64,000 bases of DNA from Nostoc indistinguendum CM1-VF10 (GTDB lineage: Bacteria; Cyanobacteriota; Cyanobacteriia; Cyanobacteriales; Nostocaceae), in assembly GCA_019359215.1 (NCBI GenBank), contig JAHHHS010000008.1, positions 90,138 to 154,137 of the forward strand. The letters are read 5' to 3'. Below are positions 45,401-54,691 of the stretch, in pieces. The first letter of the stretch is position 1. Each line of letters begins with the position of its first letter. The translations under genes and the position numbers were made by a program. The notes under the pieces are model-generated. The model saw only the letters and a program-made list of their open reading frames with translations. It had not been told where the DNA came from and did no database searches.

Positions 45401-45943
45401 CATTTAGTAGAAATGCACGGAGGAACAGTACAGGCCGATAGTCCAGGGCTTGGGCTGGGAGCGACCTTTGGTGTGCGGTTACCTCTGATGAGCATCTCTT
45501 ATATTTCTGAGGGTGCAGAATCGATCTCTGTAAACGATGATAATCAAATTTCACTCAACGGTTTACGAGTATTAGTTATTGATGATCAAGCTGATGGACG
45601 TGAGCTTGTTGCTTTTATCTTGGAGCAACATGGTGCTTTGGTGAGCCAGGCAGCATCAGTAGCTCAAGCCTTGTCAGCGTTAGAGTCGGGAATGCCACAC
45701 ATACTGATTTCGGATCTTGGTATGCCAGAGGAGGATGGCTACAGCTTTATTCGTAAAATCAGGGCTTTACCAGTAAAAAAAGGCGGGAAAATCCCAGCGA
45801 TCGCCTTGAGTGCTTATGCTAAGGAAGAAGACCGAAGGCGAGCGTTACTAACAGGCTTTCAAATGTATTTGTCCAAGCCATTTGATCCAGATGAGTTAGT
45901 ACTCATGATAGCAAGTTTGTCAGGTCGTTTTCAGCAGACTTAA
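42476..45943 (+). CDS. Hybrid histidine kinase, PAS-GAF-HK-REC-HK-REC
   Basis: 1155 residues, no transmembrane segment. N-terminal PAS-like region (RLDWSQTPLGAINTWSQSLK...MILTWGTDFIQIYNDAY), a GAF-like domain (about 170-335), a first kinase core (SHEFRTPL, His near 357; NLLSNAFKFT; DTGTGIP; GSGIGLSL), receiver 1 (LLADDNADMRDYL, acceptor Asp near 682 in SDIMMPG, IKPFS), a second kinase core (SHEIRTPLNGML, His near 791; NLLINAIKFT; GLGLGLAI) and receiver 2 (VIDDQADGREL, SDLGMPEEDG, SKPFDP). It is a soluble sensor with a double phosphorelay. Signal and output are unknown. The separate Hpt stub and GGDEF regulator lie about 1 kb upstream on the opposite strand. Confidence 0.93.
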   Translation: MKARISDSIADHFRGGEMATRINRLDWSQTPLGAINTWSQSLKSVVKTLLASSYPMILTWGTDFIQIYNDAYSQLIGEKHPAALGIDIRITLAEAWDTLGPMIETVMSTGVANLTPALLLLLERSGYREESYFSVSHAPAEDDSGQIVGMLAVCSEVTQQVLGNRRLRLLRDLSSKAGATQSVEATCLDALAVIPSSPMDVPFALLYLRDSDTTRLILQGTVGIQAGKVVSPRTIELETNGTDVWSLAKAANGETILIEAVDEYITILGGAFSEPVKSAIVLPIASFGQTATLGVLVAGISPSRELDEGYRSFYELFAGQISVLVRNAQAYEEERRRAEALAELDRAKTVFFNNVSHEFRTPLTLILGPLEDVLSSKNGSLTTEEREQLQLVHRNSLRLLKLVNTLLDFSRIEANRIEAVYEPVDLAVLTTELASVFRSTIERAGLRLIVDCPPLPEAVYVDREMWEKIVLNLLSNAFKFTFIGQISVTLRWYTEYVELEVQDTGTGIPAAELPHLFERFYRVQGSRGRTYEGSGIGLSLVQDLIRLHGGSVRVISKLNQGSSFIVLLPTGTAHLPTERIASGHDLPNTASVTAAFVEEAWRWLPEKGRGSREKEEVITSNSLAKAASPNSPARILLADDNADMRDYLKHLLQPCYEVEAVTDGVAALAAARRQIPDLVLSDIMMPGIDGLQLLRELRSESSTREVPIILLSARAGEESRVEGLEMGADDYLIKPFSARELLARVRTNLELSRLRKDALAQQAQRIREQAARIEAEAANRMKDEFLQVLSHEIRTPLNGMLGWVKMLRQGKLNSSQTTRALETIERNANAQAKLVDDLLDVSCIIRGQLRLEKLPVSLISVITEAIETVKPQASAKDITISCMLDQCASSVSGDASRLQQVVWNLLINAIKFTPSGGQVEVCLQAVGTEALLQIKDTGNGIKADFLPYIFERFRQADASTTRTYGGLGLGLAIVRHLVEMHGGTVQADSPGLGLGATFGVRLPLMSISYISEGAESISVNDDNQISLNGLRVLVIDDQADGRELVAFILEQHGALVSQAASVAQALSALESGMPHILISDLGMPEEDGYSFIRKIRALPVKKGGKIPAIALSAYAKEEDRRRALLTGFQMYLSKPFDPDELVLMIASLSGRFQQT

Positions 45944-46016
45944 CCCTTGAATTCATTTATATTAATTGTGCTTTGAATCATAATTTGAGGTACGATTCGT
46001 TCAGCCGAAACAGGGT

Positions 46017-46328
46017 TTACCCTTCTAAATATGGTTGTAGCCACTCAATTAATTGTTGCCCTTGTGCTTGTTGCAGCCCAATGGCACTAACCCATGTACC
46101 ACTTAATACTTCGTATAACACATACAGTAAAGTTCCATGACCTTCAGGCTCTAAAGCATCAATTGCCCAAATTAAACCACCATGTTCTATGGCTGTGGCA
46201 GCTAATTTCTCCTGGGTATGTGCCATTGTTTTGCCTAGCAATGCCAGAAATTGCCGATATAGGTTGCCTACATTTCTTTCGTTAATTTCCATACCACGTC
46301 GATTTAATGCACGTTGAATTTCTACCAA
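46017..46328 (-). pseudogene. DDE-type transposase fragment
   Basis: About 103 codons beginning at a TTG with no natural start. The run GGLIWAIDALEPEGHGTLLY followed by VLYEVLSGTWVSA has the form of a transposase catalytic strand with its first Asp. The preceding MVEIQRALNRRGMEINERNV looks like the end of a DNA-binding part. Both ends of the protein are missing. The IS family cannot be fixed. Confidence 0.55.
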
Positions 46329-46488
46329 TCTGATTCGGGAATGCCTTTGCAGACTGACCTTTCAGGCTGCTATTTGTCCAATATGTTTTCCAAATGGGCG
46401 AACCTATCGGTTAAATTAAGCCTTGGTGTGATTGAAAATATTGTAGAGTCAAGAGAAGTCCTAAGTATTGCCCTACGTAACTCACCCT

Positions 46489-47715
46489 ATGACTACCGCA
46501 CCCTTAAGCTGGCAAGAACTAGAAACCCTCACGGACTATCAAATAGATACCGTTAATGGTCTCACCAACGCTAGAGCCAGGTTGCGCTTGTTTGGTCAGC
46601 CGGAATCTGATGTGCGGGTAACGCTGTACCGCGATAACCATGCCTGGTGTCCTTACTGCCAAAAAGTTTGGTTATGGCTAGAGGAAAAACAGATCCCCTA
46701 TCGAATCGAAAAAGTGACAATGTTCTGCTATGGGGAGAAAGAAAGTTGGTACAAACGTAAGGTACCATCAGGGATGCTCCCTGCGATCGAGCTAGATGGA
46801 CGGATTATTACGGAAAGCGATGACATTTTGATCGCTTTGGAAAAGGTTTTTGCTCCATTGAGCCAAGGGATGGAAGACCGCGCGGTGCTTCCACTACGTC
46901 AATTAGAACGACTTTTATTTAGAGCCTGGTGCGCTTGGCTTTGCTCTAGAGCCAGTTCCTCTCAACAAGAACAACGCAACCGGGAACAATTTATTGGAGT
47001 GGTGGCTAAGGTCGAGGAGGCGCTTGGTCGCACCCCAAGCCCTTATTTTTTAGATAGCTTCGGCATCGTCGATGTCATTTTTACGCCATATCTCGAACGG
47101 ATGAATGCGAGCCTTTACTACTACAAGGGCTACTCTCTGCGTTCGGAAAACCCTCGCTTGAGCGCATGGTTTGCGGCAATGGAAACCCGACCTACCTACT
47201 GCGGGACCCAGAGTGACTTTCACACCCACGTACATGATTTGCCGCCCCAGATGGGGGGCTGTTGGGAAAACGGCGAAACCCAGATGCTTCTCAATAAAGC
47301 GCGGGTGGATAATGGTCCCTGGTTCGGGCTACCAGATGTTACTTATCCAGAACCAGAAAACTCCCGTATAGAAGCTCTTCAACGAACTATCGACCACCGC
47401 ATCAATATTATCCGAGTCAACCCCAAAGATTATAAATTATTTGATCAAGCCCTACGTTGTGCTTTAACACACATGATGACTGGTGAAGACTGTATACCTC
47501 CATCGGGATCTGATGTCGCTCTACGATATTTGCGCGATGGGCTACGCCCCGCCGTAGGCGATCGCATTAATGTACCGCGAGATATGTCCATCTACGCAGC
47601 CAAGCGATTGAGGGAATCCCTGGAGAAAACCGCAGCCCTTGCGGGTGATGGGCAGCCAGCCCCCATTCCCACTAAGCATCGACGAGATCAAGACCCGTCT
47701 AACTTTGTCATCTGA
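46489..47715 (+). CDS. Glutathione S-transferase-like protein with CPYC motif
   Basis: 408 residues from ATG 46489 (TTG 46468 is the only longer start). A thioredoxin-fold domain has [19 protein letters not shown] (C54 and C57), as in glutaredoxins, then the GST cis-proline segment [10 protein letters not shown] and TESDDIL. A helical GST C-terminal domain follows (about 115-235), and then a 170-residue extension not usual for GSTs. It should bind glutathione and may act as a thiol-disulfide or dehydroascorbate-type reductase. Residues about 349-360 ([12 protein letters not shown]) come from a dispersed repeat also present at 47966-47984. Confidence 0.8.
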   Translation: MTTAPLSWQELETLTDYQIDTVNGLTNARARLRLFGQPESDVRVTLYRDNHAWCPYCQKVWLWLEEKQIPYRIEKVTMFCYGEKESWYKRKVPSGMLPAIELDGRIITESDDILIALEKVFAPLSQGMEDRAVLPLRQLERLLFRAWCAWLCSRASSSQQEQRNREQFIGVVAKVEEALGRTPSPYFLDSFGIVDVIFTPYLERMNASLYYYKGYSLRSENPRLSAWFAAMETRPTYCGTQSDFHTHVHDLPPQMGGCWENGETQMLLNKARVDNGPWFGLPDVTYPEPENSRIEALQRTIDHRINIIRVNPKDYKLFDQALRCALTHMMTGEDCIPPSGSDVALRYLRDGLRPAVGDRINVPRDMSIYAAKRLRESLEKTAALAGDGQPAPIPTKHRRDQDPSNFVI

Positions 47716-48225
47716 CTAGCTTTGACTTTTAAAATATCCTCTAAGAGTTAGTTCTTTTTGCTTGGGAAAAACTGACCTTTTAGCGATCGCGATCTGTTCC
47801 CAATAAATCACGCCATCCATTCAGTCCACTGCTGGCATCTGTCACCAGTTGAGCAAATTTGTCATCTTCAAATTCTCAAACTCCAGCATCACGCCGCGGC
47901 GCTCACTACTCTTGCCCAAAGGAATAATTGTATTGCCCATCTCTTCTTGCGATGGCGCTGTTTCACCCGCCGTAGGCGATCGCAAGCCGGAAACAGAGGC
48001 TAAAAATGCTTTTAAAAACCTCAAAGTAAGAAACTTTAGAACTTAGGTTTTTACTTGGGTTGCCACAATGGAGTGATATCAAGGTTTTAGCAGATACGGC
48101 ATTCTAACCTACTTGGTACGGTTTACACCCCTTTGGTTTTTGTAAAGTTATCGTAATATATATTTATATAAAGCAATATTTGCTTACATAAGCAAACCCA
48201 AATAAAAGAGTAAGTAATAAAAGCA
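47716..48225. other. Intergenic region with a decayed gene end
   Basis: No intact gene. It holds the pseudogene tail at 47782-47940 and a dispersed repeat (CCCGCCGTAGGCGATCGCA, 47966-47984). The last 120 AT-rich bases should carry the nblA promoter; no clear GTA-N8-TAC NtcA site was found. Confidence 0.55.
47782..47940 (-). pseudogene. Decayed C-terminal tail, copy 1
   Basis: Two frames together read GVMLEFE, then EFEDDKFAQLVTDASSGLNG and WRDLLGTDRDR before a stop; a one-base frame change near 47877 separates them. A related tail lies at 54388-54490 (GVMLEFED, DKFPQLVTDAPQWTEWMV). The parent family is not recognised. Confidence 0.5.
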
Positions 48226-48423
48226 ATGAATCAACCCATTGAATTATCTTTAGAACAAGAATTTAGCCTTAGAACATTTGCTGACCAAGTGAAGCAGATG
48301 TCCCGTGAACAAGCTCAAGAGTTTTTACTGATGCTTTATAAGCAGATGATAGCTAGGGAAGCTACTTACCAAGAATTGCTCAAACATCACTGGGAACTTG
48401 ATTCAGACCCAATTTTGGGCTAA
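48226..48423 (+). CDS. nblA: NblA, phycobilisome degradation protein
   Basis: 65 residues, the normal size. MNQPIELSLEQEFSLRTFAD and QMIAREATYQELLKHHWELD are typical of NblA of heterocystous cyanobacteria. NblA binds phycobiliproteins and brings them to a Clp (ClpC) protease, causing bleaching under nitrogen starvation. The gene is monocistronic and ends in a strong terminator. It is normally induced by nitrogen step-down; no regulator site is certain here. Confidence 0.96.
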   Translation: MNQPIELSLEQEFSLRTFADQVKQMSREQAQEFLLMLYKQMIAREATYQELLKHHWELDSDPILG

Positions 48424-48490
48424 AACAAACCTTGTGAGGTTACTTTAAGCGACTCAGAAGATAACGAACACACAATTGTCTTTTTGATAC

Positions 48491-48524
48491 AAATCCCTCA
48501 AAGCGCCCACGCTTTGAGGGATTT
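48491..48524 (+). terminator. Rho-independent terminator of nblA
   Basis: A 15-base perfect stem (AAATCCCTCAAAGCG and complement) with a CCCA loop, 67 bases after nblA; T-rich on both sides, so it may also serve the convergent EF-hand gene. Confidence 0.9.
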
Positions 48525-48560
48525 TGGGTATTAGGTAGTTGGTATTGGGTTTTTTGACTG

Positions 48561-48794
48561 CTAAGTTAGATTATTTGCTTTCTCAACTGCTTCCTTTAAC
48601 TCTTCAAAGGTAATACTACCGTCTTTGTCTGAATCATAATTTACTAGTAACTCCTGGGGGCTACTGGTATTTGTTTCTGATGAGATGATTGCACTTAAGC
48701 CAGGACTTAAAAAAAGCTCATTAATGGATACTTTGCCGTCTTGATCGCGATCTAATTTATTAAAAAGAGATTGAAGCTCTTGCTCGGTTGCCAT
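48561..48794 (-). CDS. Two-EF-hand calcium-binding protein, CSE-like
   Basis: 77 residues with two canonical loops, DRDQDGKVSINE (15-26) and DSDKDGSITFEE (53-64), each with Asp at 1, 3 and 5, Gly at 6 and Glu at 12. No signal peptide or membrane segment. Size and layout match the small Ca2+-sensor EF-hand protein (CSE) conserved in filamentous cyanobacteria and linked to photosynthesis and heterocyst differentiation in Anabaena. The identity with CSE is an inference. Confidence 0.88.
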   Translation of the reverse strand: MATEQELQSLFNKLDRDQDGKVSINELFLSPGLSAIISSETNTSSPQELLVNYDSDKDGSITFEELKEAVEKANNLT

Positions 48795-48852
48795 AAGTTT
48801 CTATCTGAAGAACCGTTTTCAACTTAATCTCTCAAAATTAAATAAACTTGTA

Positions 48853-49106
48853 TCAAAAGACGTAGAAACGGCTATCGCTGGGGCTTAGATCAGGTGGAAG
48901 CTGTGATACAGGGTATACAGTTGGGACATGAAAATCAATCGGCATGGTCGAGCCAAAGTTCTTACTCAATACCAGATGTGGCGTTTCCTTTCCCTGTCCT
49001 CTCTCTGCTTTTGGCGATACTCCAATACCTCCTGGGCAAGTTCGACATCCTCAGTATTCAGCCGATAATACCGAACCTCTGGCCATCCTCCAGTGGCCGC
49101 CGTGAC
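48853..49106 (-). pseudogene. Coding-like fragment without a start
   Basis: An open stretch of 84 codons bounded upstream by a TGA (49107-49109) and without an ATG. It reads WPEVRYYRLNTEDVELAQEV and LEYRQKQRGQGKETPHLV, then a stop at 48853. Composition is gene-like. Read through the TGA it joins MDFGTVPLATGFGY. Not recognised; it may be chance. Confidence 0.3.
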
Positions 49107-49194
49107 TCAGTAGCCGAACCCAGTTGCCAGAGGTACTGTCCCAAAATCCATAAAGCAGACTCCGACAAGGTTTAAGGGACTTGTTTTGATCGGC

Positions 49195-52100
49195 TTAAAT
49201 AGTGACACGCACAATGAGATCGTTGAAGTCTTTATCTCCGCCACCGCGTAAATCCTCAAAGCCGAATGTATTGTTACCGAGGAGGCGAATATGATCGGTT
49301 TGATCAGAATTTGCTCCAAGGTAGGCGAAATATACCTGATCCAATTTTTGACCATTAACAACCTCGTTCACTGAAGCATTTGCAATTAAGAAAGGAGCAA
49401 AAATAGAGCCACCTACAAACTGTCCAGACAGGGTTGCTGTTTGTTGGTTTTTTACACTTAAGTCAATTCCTGTTACACGATTACTTATCGCTGCTTGAGC
49501 ATAACCTGTTGCGCCCGGCAGAATGTCTACCGTACCATCGCCATTAGTATCAATTCCACCATTCTGATCTACCACGCGATAGAATCCAACAAAATTGTCG
49601 AAAGCTGCTTCACGGTTGACGGTAAATAAAGTACTAACTTGTCCTATCAAAGAGCGCAAATCTAGCACCTCACTCTGCCCTTGCAAAGCTGATCCTGCTG
49701 AGGCACTCTGGCTAACCGTCTTAACATCCAGCACTATATCATTAAAGTCATTGTTACCACTGTTGGAACTATCTTCAAAGCCAAAGGTGAAATTACTGGC
49801 AGTAGCACTAGAAATACGTACCGAAGTCTGGCTACTCAAAAAGACGCTGTTAGCAGAAATCTTTCCGGCTCGCAATTCATCAAGGCTACCGTTTTGAATC
49901 AATAAAGTGGAGAAGCGTGCATTTGACCCAAAATCTAAAATACTTGATAGTTCACCATCAAAGCCGTTAGGATTGTCACTAAGTGTGGAGAAGATGGTAC
50001 GAGAACGAGCAATCGCAGCTTCAAGATAGCCTGTGGCATTAGGGGCAACGCCATTGATTGTACCCAAATCGTCATCAACCGTGAAAGCAACGATCTCGTT
50101 GGCAAAGGTATTCTTTCGCCTGGATAAGGAGAACTGCACAAAGCTTTGAAAGTTGTTTGCGATGGAGATAATGGCGCTTCCGTTGGCAGCAAAGTTAGTC
50201 GCGATCGTGCCACCATTATTAATGAGAATGCCACCACCATCAATGGTAATGTTGCCACCATTATCATTGTCAGCAATGTTAAAGATAGCAGTGTCCTGTG
50301 CTGCTAAAACAGCTCCATTTGTGGGATTTTTTAAGGATAGTGTAACTGCCTCGTTACCTTCAGCCAGGCTGTCATCAGTAATATTTAAGGTGGCAGTGGC
50401 AGTAGTCTGGCCATCAGCAAAAGTCACAGTTACAGGTGTGCCATTATAGTCAGAACCAGCGGTTGCTGTTCCACCTGTAGCAGCCAGATCTACAGTGAAA
50501 GCACCACTCGAACCACCTGTGCGAATTAAATCGAGCGCGATCGCCGTGCCATTCTCAGCAACAGTATAGGTAGGGTTGCCAAACGCCACTGTGCCAATAG
50601 GAGATTCCGCCACTGTCAAACCAGCTAAACTTGTACCTAAACCAATAGGCCCAAGCAGAGTAGCAGACCCTGTACTTAGTTCAATTGTATATAGATTAGT
50701 CAAACCTCCAACGCTTAATGCTGCTACCCCCCGTCCTGAAGCTGCTGCATTTGATGTAGCAACTCGTACATTTGACGGAATATCGAAACCGCCAGCTTCA
50801 GTAAAGTCTAATGGAGTACCGTTAAGAGTAACTGACAATTGAGCTGTTTGGGTGCCATTGTTAGGCGGGTTCTGAATAAACAGGCTGTTGCTAGTTGGGT
50901 CTAAGGTGTATTGAGTTGTAAAAGTGGTTCCAGTGGGTCCATTAAAGCTGTTGGTATAGGCAGTGGCAGAAATCCCTGTAGAACCGATGGGAAGTGCATT
51001 AATTACACCATCTGGGTTAATACCTGTTACTCCGGTATTTCCATCAACAGCGAGACCTGTAATTGGATTGAGGCGGAAGTTCAACCCAGTACTTGTAACA
51101 ACACGGATACGATCAACCGTTGGATTAAAGTCAAAGCCAAAACCAGTGTTAGCAGAGGGTAGATCAACAGGATTACCCATAGCATCAACTAACGTAATTT
51201 GCCCTGCTGACCCACCGACGATCGCTGCTGTTCCAGTTTGAGGGTCAATCAGGTACAGAGTGCCTGTGTTATTTATATCGTTAATTCCCAGTCCATATAA
51301 CTGCCCAGTAGCTGGACGTAGGTCAATGCCTACTAGGATATCACCTGCCGTTACACCAGTAATCGTGGCGGTTGTTACTGTTCCAGAACTGGCACTATTG
51401 AACCGAAGGAGTTGAGTCCCATCGGCAGTCAATCCAATCAGAGGTACGCCAGCAGAAGCCACTTCGTTTTGAAGTGCAAACCCTTGAACTGGATCTGTGC
51501 CTGCACCCACCGTTCCGATCAGTGTGGCAACACCTGTAGAAAGTTCAATTGCATAAAGTCCGGTTGTACTAGCGACCGTAAGAACCGCAAATGCCTGTCC
51601 TGTGGCTGGAGTATTTGATGCTGAAACATTGACACCAGATGGTATATCAAAGCCATTGACACTAGTAAAGTCTAAAGGAGTGCCATTAAGGGTGACTACC
51701 AGTGGCGATGTCTGGGTGCCATTATTGGGTGGATTCTGAATGAATAGTGTATTACTGACTGAATCCAGTGTGTATTGTGTGGTCGTTGTAGCGTTGGGAG
51801 CGCTGTTTGTATAGGCAGTGGCATTGACTGTAGTGGTACCACCATTGATCAAACCATCAGGATTCACACCCATTATGGATGAGTTACTATCGATCGCCGC
51901 CCCAGTATTGGGATTAACGCGAAAGTTTAGTCCATTGGAGGTAACAATGCGGAGGCGATCAACTGTTGGATTGAAATCTATTCCAAAGTCGGGACCTGTA
52001 ATTGCAATAGGATTGCCGACACTATCAACAAATTGCCCTAATGTCCCAATAGCAACAGCTAACCCAGTTTGGATACTAATGGCATAAAGCTGGGCATTGC

Positions 52101-52275
52101 CCATACCATCGCTAGCGATTCCGTAGAGTTTGCCGTTTTGGGGACGGAAGTCAATACCTACTAAATTCTGCCCTGTCGCCAGTCCAGTAATGGGGATATT
52201 AGCGTTAAGGTTATCGGGGTTAGAAGTATCAAACGAGATCAGAGTGTTATTACTGAGAACATATGCTGTTGTCAT
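49195..52275 (-). CDS. Large DUF4394 / Calx-beta / DUF4114 protein
   Basis: 1026 residues. Two DUF4394-type modules (about 1-270 and 275-545) each contain YGI...AQLYAIS and DFNPTVDRLRIVTSNGLNFR phrases and a repeated SLFIQNPPNNGTQT segment. A Calx-beta domain follows (about 555-665: GTATAGSDYNGTPVTVTFAD, DDSLAEGNE), then two DUF4114-like segments ending FGFEDSSNSGNNDFNDIVLD and FGFEDLRGGGDKDFNDLIVR. The acidic motifs suggest calcium binding. No signal peptide is visible, so export by a type I system is likely. Probably a surface or matrix protein. The two DUF4394 modules came from an internal duplication. Confidence 0.85.
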   Translation of the reverse strand: MTTAYVLSNNTLISFDTSNPDNLNANIPITGLATGQNLVGIDFRPQNGKLYGIASDGMGNAQLYAISIQTGLAVAIGTLGQFVDSVGNPIAITGPDFGIDFNPTVDRLRIVTSNGLNFRVNPNTGAAIDSNSSIMGVNPDGLINGGTTTVNATAYTNSAPNATTTTQYTLDSVSNTLFIQNPPNNGTQTSPLVVTLNGTPLDFTSVNGFDIPSGVNVSASNTPATGQAFAVLTVASTTGLYAIELSTGVATLIGTVGAGTDPVQGFALQNEVASAGVPLIGLTADGTQLLRFNSASSGTVTTATITGVTAGDILVGIDLRPATGQLYGLGINDINNTGTLYLIDPQTGTAAIVGGSAGQITLVDAMGNPVDLPSANTGFGFDFNPTVDRIRVVTSTGLNFRLNPITGLAVDGNTGVTGINPDGVINALPIGSTGISATAYTNSFNGPTGTTFTTQYTLDPTSNSLFIQNPPNNGTQTAQLSVTLNGTPLDFTEAGGFDIPSNVRVATSNAAASGRGVAALSVGGLTNLYTIELSTGSATLLGPIGLGTSLAGLTVAESPIGTVAFGNPTYTVAENGTAIALDLIRTGGSSGAFTVDLAATGGTATAGSDYNGTPVTVTFADGQTTATATLNITDDSLAEGNEAVTLSLKNPTNGAVLAAQDTAIFNIADNDNGGNITIDGGGILINNGGTIATNFAANGSAIISIANNFQSFVQFSLSRRKNTFANEIVAFTVDDDLGTINGVAPNATGYLEAAIARSRTIFSTLSDNPNGFDGELSSILDFGSNARFSTLLIQNGSLDELRAGKISANSVFLSSQTSVRISSATASNFTFGFEDSSNSGNNDFNDIVLDVKTVSQSASAGSALQGQSEVLDLRSLIGQVSTLFTVNREAAFDNFVGFYRVVDQNGGIDTNGDGTVDILPGATGYAQAAISNRVTGIDLSVKNQQTATLSGQFVGGSIFAPFLIANASVNEVVNGQKLDQVYFAYLGANSDQTDHIRLLGNNTFGFEDLRGGGDKDFNDLIVRVTI

Positions 52276-53384
52276 GTTTTAATTTTTCTACTTAATAATT
52301 TTTTGAATAAACTTTGACTCAGCCGTCTGGGTTCAGGATTTGATAAAAATCCATCTCGATTGTCGTTGGCATTGCTTGAATAGAAGTCCAAGTTTTTTAG
52401 ACTTAGGTATGTGTTACCCAAAGCTAAACAGCCTGGGTAACTATTTTTATAAATGCTTACTTAAGAGTAAGGATTACAAGCCCCGATGTACACAGTAAAA
52501 CTACGATAACAAACGAAAATACAAAATATCGTATCAGCAAAATTACTGAAAAACTAGCAGAGTGCTTATTTTTGGTCACTGGGGTGCTTAGGCAATACTT
52601 CTAGGTTAAGGACAAAAGTAGGGTAAAGTGATAATTCTTCTCCAAGAAGTGCGATCGCTATAAAGCAGGCGGTACGCCATCGGAAAAAACTGATAAACCC
52701 ATTCCAGGTTTTCCTGTAAACCCATCCCATATAGTCAAGCGGAAAATAGACCTGTTCTTGGGCAACTTTTGAGCGATCCCTACAGAGGATTATTTGGTGT
52801 GGGCAAAGCTATTGCACTTCTTGCCAATCTCTGCAATTAATCACGTGACTTTTGTGAGGATGTGACCTACACAGCAAAGAGCCAATCGCATACCACCGAC
52901 TTACACCCATTCTCAAAGTTAACCCAAACTTGCCACTCCCCCAGATAGCCATTCTAGTAAGGCTCCCCATCAGCAACGCCAACAGCCGAGCCTACCTTGG
53001 AGACTAGCGAGAGTGTAAAAGTTCCGTTTGGGAAAGTTCAACAGCCCTTGCGATGCCAAAGGCGGACTACGCCTACGCTTCACACTCAGCAGTATACAAT
53101 TCCTCACTAGCCGCCTTAACCGACTCGATTACCGCCCCACTCTCATCATCTGATGCATCATCAGCATCGATAACGGTGTACCCATCCTCGACCAAACCCC
53201 CAAGAACAGACTCTCGATAACGCCGCATCTCAACATTATTAGAGAACCACCGTTGCCCCAAGTCTGCAATGACTCCGGTTGAAAGTTGTGATCAACGTAG
53301 CTCAAATCCGCATTATCCGCCCCGCCGTCGGCAGCAGCGCAATGTTAGCTTATGTAGCGACGTGTTGACTTCTGAATAAATCTT
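52276..53384. other. Long intergenic region with decayed sequence
   Basis: About 1.1 kb without an intact gene. It contains the fragment at 53073-53291 and a copy of the GCGTAGGCGTAG dispersed repeat (53061-53078). Most of the rest looks like worn-out coding sequence. No terminator was identified. Confidence 0.55.
53073..53291 (-). pseudogene. Unknown gene fragment ending in a dispersed repeat
   Basis: About 72 codons between stops, beginning SQLSTGVIADLGQRWFSNNV and continuing RESVLGGLVEDGYTVIDADD. The stop codon lies inside the dispersed repeat at 53061-53078, so the original frame was probably cut by it. Higher in G+C than its surroundings. Not recognised. Confidence 0.4.
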
Positions 53385-54122
53385 TTATAGTTCTTGACGT
53401 GTTGGACGGATGATGATTTCATTCACATCAACATCACTGGGTTGCTCAATAGTGTATGCGATCGCACGGGCAATAGCGTCTGCATCAATGGCGATTGCAT
53501 AAAGTTGATTAATTCCCGCTGCTGTGTCTTTATCGGTAATAGTAGTAGTCAACTCAGTGGCAACGGCTCCTGGTGAGATATTAGTCGAACGGATTTCACC
53601 GTTTGACTCTAGTCGTAATCCTTCAGAGATCGCTCGTACTGCGTACTTAGTAGCACAGTAGACTGCTGACCCCGGAAACACCTTATGTCCAGCCACTGAC
53701 GATAGGTTAATGACATGACCAGACTTTTGCTGACGCATAATCGGCAACACAGCAGCAATCCCATAGAGAACGCCCTTAATATTGACATCGATCATCTGAT
53801 CCCACTCTTCCACCTTTACTTGGTCGAGAGGAGAAAGGGGCATCAACCCAGCATTATTGATCAGCACGTCGATACGGCCGTATGTAGTTAAAGTTTCTTT
53901 CGCCAAAGTTTGCACCTGTGCGCGATTCACCACATCCGTCACTCGGTAGGTTGCAGTCCCTCCAGATTTGGTAATCGCTGCAACCAGTTCTTTGAGACGA
54001 TCTTCACGGCGGGCGGCCAGCATCAGCTTGGCTCCACTAGCGGCAAGTCGCTTTGCGGTTGCCTCACCTAAACCACTGCTCGCTCCGGTAATGATTACTA
54101 CTTTGTTTTGAATAAGAGACAT
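53385..54122 (-). CDS. Short-chain dehydrogenase/reductase (classical type)
   Basis: 245 residues. TGASSGLG (13-20), NNAG near 90, Ser in NLSSVAGH, and YCATK with the catalytic Tyr and Lys near 154-158, then SPGAVATEL. Arg38 and Arg39 (AARREDR) after strand 2 suggest NADP(H). It resembles the YdfG/serine-dehydrogenase-like group of broad-specificity reductases. Substrate unknown. Not closely similar to the SDR at 36 kb. Monocistronic. Confidence 0.9.
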   Translation of the reverse strand: MSLIQNKVVIITGASSGLGEATAKRLAASGAKLMLAARREDRLKELVAAITKSGGTATYRVTDVVNRAQVQTLAKETLTTYGRIDVLINNAGLMPLSPLDQVKVEEWDQMIDVNIKGVLYGIAAVLPIMRQQKSGHVINLSSVAGHKVFPGSAVYCATKYAVRAISEGLRLESNGEIRSTNISPGAVATELTTTITDKDTAAGINQLYAIAIDADAIARAIAYTIEQPSDVDVNEIIIRPTRQEL

Positions 54123-54387
54123 ATTGATTAATGTGGGTTATTGAGTTTGGGTTATGAAACATTGAATGCTGTTTAAGCTGAACTCAGCATTATTCAACCA
54201 TATCAAATAGAAGGAGGTAGTTCTTGCTGGAGGCAACCTCTACCATAAAGGTGCATAGGTTTTAGCAATAACGTATCTTTATCTTGTGCTGTGCATCTCG
54301 AAAAGAATGTTTCTAACTTTTTGCCCACAATTTGGCTTGGTTTGTACCAATATCCTCCAGCAAGAACTGCTCTCTACCTCTTCTTAA

Positions 54388-54490
54388 TCAAACCATCCAT
54401 TCAGTCCACTGTGGGGCATCTGTCACCAATTGAGGAAACTTATCTTTCTTAAGCATCCTCAAACTCCAGCATCACGCCGCAATACTCATC
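54388..54490 (-). pseudogene. Decayed C-terminal tail, copy 2
   Basis: Reads QTIDEYCGVMLEFEDA then, after a frame change, KDKFPQLVTDAPQWTEWMV and a stop. It is related to the tail at 47782-47940. Two degenerate copies within 7 kb suggest a duplicated and then lost gene family. Confidence 0.5.
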
Positions 54491-54508
54491 AATTGTTTGC
54501 TGATTTTG

Positions 54509-54567
54509 TAGAGCGACAGATTATTCGACCGTAATCTGTCGCTCCGGTCAAATAATTCGTCGCTCTA
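54509..54567. repeat. Inverted repeat TAGAGCGACAGATTATTCGACCG
   Basis: The inner perfect stem is GAGCGACAGATTA (54511-54523) with its complement at 54532-54544. A second, slightly different complement of the left arm follows at 54545-54567, so two alternative hairpins can form. Confidence 0.75.
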
Positions 54568-54691
54568 TAGGCATCCTGACAATACGTTTAATTAAGATTT
54601 AACTGCAAAAAATGGATAAAACTTGTTCGCTAACAACTCAAACTTTTCTCCAATACAATTAGGGCGAGCTATTTTATAACCTATGCTATTG

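Noticed and set aside
48040..48225. NtcA site before nblA
   Set aside because: No GTA-N8-TAC with a properly spaced -10 box could be found by eye.
48894..49175. 93-codon plus-strand frame
   Set aside because: Its composition is poorer than that of the opposite strand and no feature supports it.
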